A program made the translations under genes and the position numbers. The notes below the pieces were generated by a model, which was not told the origin of the DNA, made no database searches, and saw only the letters and a list, made by a program, of their open reading frames with translations. A stretch of DNA of 5,111 nt. Origin: Gammaproteobacteria bacterium (GTDB lineage Bacteria > Pseudomonadota > Gammaproteobacteria > Tenderiales > Tenderiaceae). Below are positions 1-5,111 of this stretch, one piece after another; the first letter of the stretch is position 1, and every line of letters begins with the position of its first letter. Location of the stretch: the NCBI GenBank assembly GCA_024276775.1, contig JAJRWO010000239.1, positions 1-5,111 on the forward strand, written 5' to 3'.

Positions 1-982
1 GGTAGACGGCCAACAATACAGCGCCGAGCATATTATTATCGCCACCGGCGGCAGGCCACTGCAACCCAAGTTACCCGGCGCAGAACTGGGCATTACCTCG
101 GATGTTTTTTTTGAACTGACGCAACAACCACAAAAAACAGTGATCGTGGGCGGCGGCTATATCGCTGTCGAGATTGCCGGGGTGCTCAATGCCCTCGGCA
201 GCAAGGTGGATGTCCTGCTGCGCGGCAATCTGTTGCTTAGCGCCTTTGACCCTTTGATTCGCGATACCGTCTGTGAACAAATGCAGCAGGACGGCATCAG
301 CATTCATCGCAACATCAACCTGAACGCGGTGACACTGGGGGAAAACAACATGCGGGTGATGGCGATTGAAGACAAGCCCGAGCTGACAGGCTATGACTGC
401 CTGATCTGGGCCATTGGCCGCATCCCCAACACCGACCAACTCAAGCTCGAAAACATTGACCTAATCTGTGACGTACGTGGCTTCATCCCGGTAGATGAAT
501 ACCAAAATACGAATATCAATAATATTTATGCCCTTGGTGATGTGACCGGCAAAGCCACCTTGACCCCCGTCGCCATCGCTGCCGGGCGCAAGCTGGCCGA
601 ACGCCTGTTTGCCGGCAAAGCAAATAGCAAGCTGGATTACAGCAACATCCCCAGCGTGGTATTTACCCACCCGCCCGTGGCCACTGTCGGCCTGACTGAG
701 CCACAGGCACGCGAAAAATATGGCCACCAGGTCAAGATTTATCAAACCAAATTCACAGGTATGTACCACGCCATGACCGAACACAAAACCAAAACAGCCA
801 TGAAACTGGTCTGTATTGGCACAGATGAAAAGGTGGTGGGCTGCCATATCGTTGGCATAGGTGCCGACGAAATGCTGCAAGGTTTTGCCGTTGCCATCAA
901 AATGGGCGCGACTAAGGCTGACTTTGATAATTGCGTTGCCATCCATCCCACTAGCGCCGAAGAACTGGTCACCTTAAAATAA
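1..982 (+). CDS. gor: Glutathione-disulfide reductase, 5'-truncated by window edge
   Basis: Reduces glutathione disulfide to two GSH with NADPH, as a cytoplasmic FAD-dependent homodimer. The frame is open from base 2, so the true start and the redox-active cysteine pair (family motif CVNVGC) lie left of the window; 326 residues are visible against about 450 in E. coli Gor. Numbered from the first visible residue: IIIATGGRP near 12-20 closes the first FAD region; VGGGYIAVEIAG at 49-60 is the NADPH Rossmann motif; LGD at 178-180 is the second FAD-contacting motif; the dimerisation domain follows, with MYHAMTEHKTK, DEMLQGFAVAIKMGATKADFDN and the C-terminal HPTSAEELVT, whose His315 and Glu320 match the catalytic His/Glu pair of the partner subunit. 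The GTG at 140 is inside the gene and is not the start. The NADPH 2'-phosphate site keeps Arg74 but has Ser80 where E. coli (Arg204) and human (Arg224) enzymes have a second arginine. Family assignment is very secure. Confidence 0.97.
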   Translation, partial: VDGQQYSAEHIIIATGGRPLQPKLPGAELGITSDVFFELTQQPQKTVIVGGGYIAVEIAGVLNALGSKVDVLLRGNLLLSAFDPLIRDTVCEQMQQDGISIHRNINLNAVTLGENNMRVMAIEDKPELTGYDCLIWAIGRIPNTDQLKLENIDLICDVRGFIPVDEYQNTNINNIYALGDVTGKATLTPVAIAAGRKLAERLFAGKANSKLDYSNIPSVVFTHPPVATVGLTEPQAREKYGHQVKIYQTKFTGMYHAMTEHKTKTAMKLVCIGTDEKVVGCHIVGIGADEMLQGFAVAIKMGATKADFDNCVAIHPTSAEELVTLK

Positions 983-1015
983 ATATTTTTCACCATGAAG
1001 ATAAAAATACAATGA

Positions 1016-1075
1016 CTTGCAGACTCATATTCGATGTCATTTATTGATTCTTTGTAGTGACCAGGGTTCTGCAAG
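1016..1075. repeat. 8-bp inverted repeat CTTGCAGA / TCTGCAAG
   Basis: CTTGCAGA at 1016-1023 is matched exactly in inverted orientation by TCTGCAAG at 1068-1075, with 44 bp between. The arms do not extend in either direction. A shorter GTCA / TGAC pair (1036-1039, 1058-1061) is nested inside but is not symmetrically placed. A match of this size can occur by chance in a 137-bp region, so biological meaning is uncertain. Confidence 0.3.
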
Positions 1076-1080
1076 GCTCT

Positions 1081-1107
1081 ATATACCCCATAACGCTATG
1101 GGTATAT
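1081..1107. terminator. Bulged hairpin, possible bidirectional terminator
   Basis: ATATACCCCATA (1081-1092) pairs with TATGGGTATAT (1097-1107) around an ACGC loop, giving an 11-bp stem with one bulged C. It lies 13 bp beyond the holA stop and about 100 bp beyond the gor stop, which suits a shared terminator between converging genes. Neither strand has a proper T tract after the stem and the stem is A/T-rich, so this may instead be a transcript-end stabiliser or a chance palindrome. Confidence 0.35.
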
Positions 1108-1119
1108 TAATACGATATG

Positions 1120-2151
1120 TTAGAGCATACGAGCGGGTGCAAACAATCGCACCCCAGCCAACCACAAGCTCAACGCAAGGAACTCATCCCAGACATTGCC
1201 GGGCCGCACACCTTTAATGATGGCGTCGATGTCGGCACAGCGCCGCAACATGGCCTGCCATTGCGGCAGTGAATGACGTTTTAGCCCCGTTTGCACCAAT
1301 GGTTTGCGTTTGTCCCAAACTCTATTTTTGGCTAGCACCGACTCTATATTACCCCCCTGATAAAGATCAAAGGCCATGCTTTGCATGCTGCGGATTTCAC
1401 GACTCAGCGCCCACAACACCAAGGTTGGTTCTACGCCTTCACCCTTAAGACCATTAACAATACGACTGCTGCGGGCGGCATCACCTTGCAAGGCACAGTC
1501 CACCAGCTTGTAAATATCAAAACGGGAACTATCGGTAACACTGGCAGCCACCTGTTCAATGTCGATGACACCCGTACTATGCAGCAATAGCAGTTTTTCA
1601 ATTTCCTGGGTGCAGGCCAGCAGATTGCCTTCAACTCTTTCCACCAACAGTGACACAGCATCCTGACTCGCTTGCAAGCCTTTTTGCTTCATCCGTCGCA
1701 TCACCCAAGCCGGTAATTGATTCAAATCTATCGGCCAGATAGTGACCATGCCGCCGATCTTGTCCACACTCTTATACCATTTGGAATTTTTGGCGCTGCC
1801 TTCCAGCTTGCCAGAGATGATCAGCAGGATATTATCTTCCGATGGCCGCTCGGCGTAGGCCTGCAAGGCCTTACTGCCTTCAGTGCCAGGCTTGCCGCTA
1901 GGCAGGCGCAATTCGATCAGCCTGCGATCAGAAAACAGTGACATGGCATCGCCGGACTGGAGAAAACCCTGCCAGTCAAAACGCGCCTCAACATGATGCA
2001 CTTCACGCTCAACACAAGCTGCCTGACGGGCCGCCGCACGAATAACGTCACAGGCCTCTTGCACCTGCAACGGTTCATCGCCACTGACAAAATAAATGGG
2101 GAGCATGCCCTTGGCCAGGTGGCCATTGAGTTGTTCGGGCTTAATTTGCAT
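1120..2151 (-). CDS. holA: DNA polymerase III subunit delta
   Basis: Delta is the wrench of the clamp-loader complex: it opens the beta sliding clamp so that it can be placed on primed DNA. The product is 343 residues, the same length as E. coli HolA. Similarity includes the N-terminal PEQL segment, YFVSGDEPLQVQEACDVIR near 20-38, AMSLFSDRRL near 69-78, the LPAWVMRRMKQKGL stretch near 145-158, and VEGNLLACTQEIEKL near 173-187, which corresponds to the E. coli YEGNLLALAQALERL segment. Leu72 and Phe73 (bases 1933-1938) match the Leu73-Phe74 pair that E. coli delta wedges into the beta clamp. The ATG at 2151 overlaps the end of lptE by 11 bp and has only a weak upstream GGCGG, suggesting translation coupled to lptE. 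In E. coli nadD follows holA; here a convergent gor follows instead. No truncation or frameshift is seen. Confidence 0.96.
   Translation of the reverse strand: MQIKPEQLNGHLAKGMLPIYFVSGDEPLQVQEACDVIRAAARQAACVEREVHHVEARFDWQGFLQSGDAMSLFSDRRLIELRLPSGKPGTEGSKALQAYAERPSEDNILLIISGKLEGSAKNSKWYKSVDKIGGMVTIWPIDLNQLPAWVMRRMKQKGLQASQDAVSLLVERVEGNLLACTQEIEKLLLLHSTGVIDIEQVAASVTDSSRFDIYKLVDCALQGDAARSSRIVNGLKGEGVEPTLVLWALSREIRSMQSMAFDLYQGGNIESVLAKNRVWDKRKPLVQTGLKRHSLPQWQAMLRRCADIDAIIKGVRPGNVWDEFLALSLWLAGVRLFAPARML
2141..2151 (-). promoter_or_regulatory. lptE/holA overlap, probable translational coupling
   Basis: On the minus strand ATGCAAATTAA contains both the holA start (first three bases) and the lptE stop (last three), in different frames. 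A ribosome ending lptE is therefore placed to reinitiate on holA. Because the Shine-Dalgarno sequence before this ATG is weak, coupling is a reasonable inference. Confidence 0.6.
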
Positions 2152-2731
2152 CAGCCGCCGCTTTTGTTGCCGCAGCGTTCAGCTGACGCAACAAACTCTG
2201 GATCGACATGCGCCGCATGAAATCGAACAGCCGCTGTTCTTCTTCACCCTTAGCCAGCACCGCACTGCCATCAAACTGATAGTCGCGTTGCTGGCTGATG
2301 CGCTCGTTGCTGATGAACACCTTTTTGGCATCCCGCACAGAAAATAGCAGTTCGTATTGCAAGTCGTATTCACTGACCGTGCCACTGTTATCCACCGACA
2401 GCACTCGGCGGCCCTGTTTTTCACTATGAATCACCAGCATCAAACGGGTATGACTATTCAAATCCACACCAGCGCTTGTAAGTGCCTGCGTCAGCTCACG
2501 CTTCAGATCGGCACTGGCCTGTTGAAATTGCAATTGCATTGCTGGCAGAGCACTAACAGTCACAGCCTGCGAACCACGCAAATGCCAGCCACAGCCGTTT
2601 AATAAGGACGCCAGCAAAACAATGACCAAAAGCCAATAGGAAAAACGTAGATAGCAACGTGCCTGTTTTCCCTCTCCTCTTAAAGAAGAGAGGAAAAAAG
2701 CGGCGACATTTTGCTTAGCCTTTGACAACAA
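2141..2731 (-). CDS. lptE: LPS-assembly lipoprotein LptE, start uncertain
   Basis: LptE is the outer-membrane lipoprotein that plugs the LptD barrel and helps insert lipopolysaccharide into the outer leaflet. The open frame from TTG at 2731 gives 196 residues (E. coli 193). A hydrophobic segment near residues 33-44 ends in the lipobox LNGC, with lipidated Cys47 at bases 2591-2593 followed by GWHLRG, the family's hallmark just after the cysteine. The mature part, about 150 residues, contains SEYDLQYELLFSV and ERISQQRDYQFDGSAVLAKGEEEQRL, typical of the LptE core. The position between leuS and holA is the standard one. The start is the odd point: there is no ATG or GTG in frame before the lipobox, only TTG at 2731 and 2728 (inside the leuS 3' end, no good ribosome site) and TTG at 2629, which would leave a short uncharged signal. 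The 46 residues before Cys47 are unusually long for this family, and residues 12-23 are encoded by a palindrome. Either a rare TTG start, a sequence error, or a frameshift is possible. The product is secure; the N-terminus is not. Confidence 0.92.
   Translation of the reverse strand: MLSKAKQNVAAFFLSSLRGEGKQARCYLRFSYWLLVIVLLASLLNGCGWHLRGSQAVTVSALPAMQLQFQQASADLKRELTQALTSAGVDLNSHTRLMLVIHSEKQGRRVLSVDNSGTVSEYDLQYELLFSVRDAKKVFISNERISQQRDYQFDGSAVLAKGEEEQRLFDFMRRMSIQSLLRQLNAAATKAAADAN
2666..2698 (-). repeat. 15-bp palindrome forming an mRNA hairpin at the leuS-lptE junction
   Basis: Bases 2666-2680 pair with 2684-2698 around a 3-nt loop. On the plus strand there are two C/A mismatches (2670 with 2694, 2677 with 2687); on the minus strand these become G/T, so the leuS-lptE mRNA can form an uninterrupted 15-bp stem with two G.U pairs. 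The 3' arm contains the purine-rich AAGAGGAGAGGG (2681-2670), which resembles a strong Shine-Dalgarno sequence and would be hidden in the stem. The stem is followed by A residues rather than U, so it is not an intrinsic terminator. It may be a regulatory hairpin or a small dispersed palindrome; the sequence alone does not decide. Confidence 0.6.
2707..2723 (-). promoter_or_regulatory. Candidate ribosome site and ATG for lptE, out of frame as read
   Basis: On the minus strand AAAGG (2723-2719), overlapping the last leuS codons, is followed after 9 nt by ATG (2709-2707), which lies 5 nt past the leuS stop. This is the best initiation signal in the junction. As read, the ATG opens only a nine-codon frame, MSPLFSSLL, ending at TAA (2682-2680) in the hairpin loop. 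One more T in the T6 run (2699-2694) would continue it into the lptE frame upstream of the lipobox. Confidence 0.5.
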
Positions 2732-5111
2732 TATTGACCAGTTTGCCGGGCACCACGATCACCTTGAGCACATCTTTGCCGACGATAAATTTAAGCACGT
2801 TTTCATTCGTTAGGGCAGCGGCTTCAACAACGTCCTTGGCTGCATTGACGGCCACTTGCACCTTGCCGCGCATTTTGCCATTCACCTGTATCACCATTTC
2901 AATGGCATCACGCTTCAACGCCACATCATCCACCGCAGGCCAAGATGCTTCCAGAACGTCATTACCGTAACCCAACTCACACCACAGCACATGGCTGATG
3001 TGCGGTGCAATGGGTGACAACAAGCGCAGCAGAATACTGAAGCCTTCATTAATAATGACATCGTGGGCAGCGCCCTGCTTGACCGCTGGCAGCACATTCA
3101 TAATCTTCATGCAGGCGGCGACAACGGTATTGAACTGCTGCTTGTCGAAATCGATCAGTGCCTGTTTGAGAATTTCATGCACCTCACGCCGCGAGGCCTT
3201 TTGTTCATCATCAACCTTAGCCATATCAACAGACTTGTCTGCCCCCAAAACAACCTGATTATTTTGAGCAAAGTTCCAGACTTTTTTCAGAAAACGTGCG
3301 GCACCATCTACACCCGAGTCGGCCCATTCCAGTGACTGCTCTGGCGGTGCCGCAAACATCATAAACAACCGTGCCGTATCGGCACCGTATTTTTCAATCA
3401 ACCCTTGTGGGTCAACCGTATTGCCTTTCGACTTGGACATTTTGGCACCGTCTTTCAGTACCATGCCTTGGGTTAGCAGATGATTGAACGGCTCGTCATT
3501 ATCGATCAAACCCACATCGCGCATCAGTTTATTATAAAAGCGAGCATAGAGCAGGTGCAGGATGGCGTGTTCGATACCGCCAATATACTGATCCACTGGC
3601 AGCCAGTATTTAGCCGCTTCTGACAACATGGCCTTATCATCGTTAGGTGAACAATAACGGGCGAAATACCAACTTGATTCCATAAAGGTATCGAAAGTGT
3701 CTGTCTCACGCTCGGCAGCTATTCCACACTTGGGGCACGCACACTGCCGCCACTCAGGATCAGCCTTGATGGGCGACTGAATGCCATCCAGTTCGACATT
3801 ATCAGGCAACAACACTGGCAGTTGATCTTCCGGTACGGATACCGCACCACAGTCCGGACAGTTTATAATCGGGATCGGCGTACCCCAGTAACGTTGACGC
3901 GAAACACCCCAATCACGCAGGCGGTAAGTCACCTTTTTGTTACCTTTGCCCTGAGCGCTCAAATAATCAGCGATTGCATCAAAAGAACCTTCGGATGACA
4001 TACCACTAAAATCGCCGGAATCAATCAATATCCCTTTTTCGGTAAAGGCCTGTTTGTCCGGATTAATCTCCACTGCTGTTGTCCCCCTGCCTCGTGCCGT
4101 ATTGATACAGCCCTTAATATCCCTGTCAGCGAGTGGCGCAATGACCTGTTTGATGCTCAAGCCATATTTCTTGGCAAACTCAAAATCGCGCTGATCGTGG
4201 GCCGGCACCGACATCACCGCACCCGTGCCATACCCCATCAAAACAAAGTTGGCGACCCAGACCGGAACGCTTGCGCCGGTGACCGGATGAAGCGCCATAA
4301 AACCGCTGTCCATGCCCTTTTTTTCCATGGTCTCCAGCTCAGCTTCGGCGGTGCCAGTGAGTTTGCACTCTTCGATAAAGGCCGCCAGGTCGGCATTGGT
4401 TTCAGCCGCGGTCAGGGCCAGTGGGTGCTCGGCGGCAACGGCCAGGTAGGTCACGCCCATCAAGGTATCGGGGCGGGTGGTAAAAACACGCAAGGTGTCA
4501 TCTTTGGCGGCAATCGCAAAGTCGATTTCCAACCCTTCAGAGCGGCCGATCCAGTTGCGCTGCATGGTTTTAACCTGCTCGGGCCAGCCATTCAATTTGT
4601 CCAGATCATCCAGCAACTCATCGGCGTAGGCGGTAATTTTCATGAAATATTGTGGAATTTCTTTACGCTCCACCGTGGTATCACAGCGCCAGCAACAGCC
4701 GTCAATCACTTGTTCGTTAGCCAGCACGGTCTGATCATTTGGACACCAGTTCACCGCAGCGGTTTTTTTATAAACCATGCCTTTTTCAAACAACTGGGTG
4801 AACATCCACTGTTCCCAACGGTAGTAATCAGGGTGACAGGTGGCCAACTCTCTGTCCCAGTCATACCCAAACCCAAGCCGTTTCAATTGACGACGCATGT
4901 AATCGATATTTTCGCGGGTCCACTTGGCAGGGGCGACATTATGTTTGATAGCCGCATTCTCAGCTGGCAGGCCAAAAGCATCCCAGCCCATGGGTTGCAT
5001 CACATTTTTGCCCTGCATACGCTGAAAACGGCTGATCACATCGCCAATAGTATAATTACGCACATGCCCCATGTGCAGGCGGCCACTGGGATAAGGAAAC
5101 ATGGAGAGGCA
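2715..5111 (-). CDS. leuS: Leucyl-tRNA synthetase, N-terminus cut by window edge
   Basis: Class I synthetase charging tRNA-Leu in the cytoplasm. The frame is open to base 5111 and the first visible residues CLS-MFPYPSGRLHMGH match E. coli YCLSMLPYPSGRLHMGH, so the ATG at 5102 is internal and roughly 40 residues are missing; 798 are visible. Counted from the first visible residue: HIGH-type HMGH at 13-16; a cysteine cluster in WCPNDQTVLANEQVIDGCCWRC, Cys123 to Cys143 (zinc module); CP1 editing domain with TTRPDT at 211-216 and the GTGAVMSVPAHDQRD segment; SRQRYWGTPIP; a second zinc ribbon CPDC (418-421) and CPKC (459-462); ETDTFDTFMESSWY; KMSKS at 557-561 (bases 3429-3443); RFLKKVW in the anticodon-binding helical domain; and the C-terminal PGKLVNIVV. 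Unlike the E. coli enzyme it has no leucine-specific domain before KMSKS and keeps all four ribbon cysteines. An extra loop of about 15 residues lies near bases 4065-4127. It is the first visible gene of the minus-strand cluster. Confidence 0.98.
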   Translation of the reverse strand, partial: CLSMFPYPSGRLHMGHVRNYTIGDVISRFQRMQGKNVMQPMGWDAFGLPAENAAIKHNVAPAKWTRENIDYMRRQLKRLGFGYDWDRELATCHPDYYRWEQWMFTQLFEKGMVYKKTAAVNWCPNDQTVLANEQVIDGCCWRCDTTVERKEIPQYFMKITAYADELLDDLDKLNGWPEQVKTMQRNWIGRSEGLEIDFAIAAKDDTLRVFTTRPDTLMGVTYLAVAAEHPLALTAAETNADLAAFIEECKLTGTAEAELETMEKKGMDSGFMALHPVTGASVPVWVANFVLMGYGTGAVMSVPAHDQRDFEFAKKYGLSIKQVIAPLADRDIKGCINTARGRGTTAVEINPDKQAFTEKGILIDSGDFSGMSSEGSFDAIADYLSAQGKGNKKVTYRLRDWGVSRQRYWGTPIPIINCPDCGAVSVPEDQLPVLLPDNVELDGIQSPIKADPEWRQCACPKCGIAAERETDTFDTFMESSWYFARYCSPNDDKAMLSEAAKYWLPVDQYIGGIEHAILHLLYARFYNKLMRDVGLIDNDEPFNHLLTQGMVLKDGAKMSKSKGNTVDPQGLIEKYGADTARLFMMFAAPPEQSLEWADSGVDGAARFLKKVWNFAQNNQVVLGADKSVDMAKVDDEQKASRREVHEILKQALIDFDKQQFNTVVAACMKIMNVLPAVKQGAAHDVIINEGFSILLRLLSPIAPHISHVLWCELGYGNDVLEASWPAVDDVALKRDAIEMVIQVNGKMRGKVQVAVNAAKDVVEAAALTNENVLKFIVGKDVLKVIVVPGKLVNIVVKG

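Larger units (their letters stand above)
983..1119. other. Convergent intergenic region between gor and holA
   Basis: This 137-bp A+T-rich gap separates the stop codons of two converging genes. I see no convincing coding sequence in it. It holds an 8-bp inverted repeat (1016-1023 with 1068-1075), a bulged hairpin (1081-1107) and an A/T-only inverted repeat (984-990 with 1003-1009). It presumably contains the transcription ends of both genes, but no GC-rich stem followed by a T run is present on either strand. Confidence 0.8.

Noticed and set aside
461..946. Long minus-strand open frame antisense to gor
   Set aside because: It lies wholly within the well-supported gor reading frame on the opposite strand and its protein shows no family features; it follows from gor's codon pattern.
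140..982. GTG at 140 as the start of a shorter gor
   Set aside because: The frame is open upstream to the window edge and encodes ATGGRP and other conserved reductase residues, so the gene is cut by the window rather than starting here.
984..1009. A/T-only inverted repeat TATTTTT / AAAAATA right after the gor stop, as a terminator
   Set aside because: The stem has no G or C and a 12-nt loop, so it is too weak for an intrinsic terminator; base composition explains it.
1017..1217. Plus-strand 66-codon open frame across the gap and the 3' end of holA
   Set aside because: It has no ribosome site, its product has no recognisable features, and it is mostly antisense to holA, which is a secure gene.
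2666..2698. Junction palindrome as a leuS transcription terminator
   Set aside because: On the transcribed strand the stem is followed by AAAACAGG rather than a U tract, and lptE and holA downstream appear to depend on the same transcript.
2715..5102. ATG at 5102 as the leuS start
   Set aside because: The codons before it encode CLS, matching the conserved YCLSMLPYPSGR of E. coli LeuRS, so the methionine is internal.

Overview
The window is ordinary chromosomal housekeeping DNA, most likely from a non-enteric gammaproteobacterium. The evidence is a leuS-lptE-holA cluster on the minus strand in the usual gammaproteobacterial order, a Gram-negative outer-membrane lipoprotein (LptE), and a glutathione reductase that closely resembles the proteobacterial and eukaryotic enzymes. 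Base composition is moderate and codon use looks similar across the four genes. I see no mobile element, CRISPR array, RNA gene or defence system.

Layout: (1) 1-982, plus strand, the 3' two-thirds or more of gor (glutathione-disulfide reductase), entering from the left edge. (2) 983-1119, a 137-bp convergent intergenic region with two inverted repeats and no gene. (3) 1120-2151, minus strand, holA (DNA polymerase III delta subunit), complete. (4) 2141-2731, minus strand, lptE (LPS-assembly lipoprotein), overlapping holA by 11 bp and with an unsettled start. (5) 2715-5111, minus strand, leuS (leucyl-tRNA synthetase), missing only its first few dozen residues beyond the right edge.

The three minus-strand genes overlap or nearly abut, so they are probably co-transcribed from a promoter outside the window. 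They serve protein synthesis (LeuRS), LPS export to the outer membrane (LptE) and clamp loading in replication (delta). gor, transcribed towards them, belongs to thiol redox balance and is unrelated to the cluster.

The part most worth a second look is the leuS-lptE junction. The lptE reading frame has no in-frame ATG or GTG before the lipobox. An ATG with a good Shine-Dalgarno sequence sits 5 nt after the leuS stop but in a different frame, and one extra T in a T6 run would join it to lptE. Directly over this point lies a 15-bp imperfect palindrome whose two mismatches become G.U pairs only in the leuS-lptE transcript. Other points are loss of the second NADPH-phosphate-binding arginine in Gor, and a LeuRS that lacks the leucine-specific insertion before KMSKS but keeps a four-cysteine zinc ribbon. 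I found no convincing undescribed multi-gene system.
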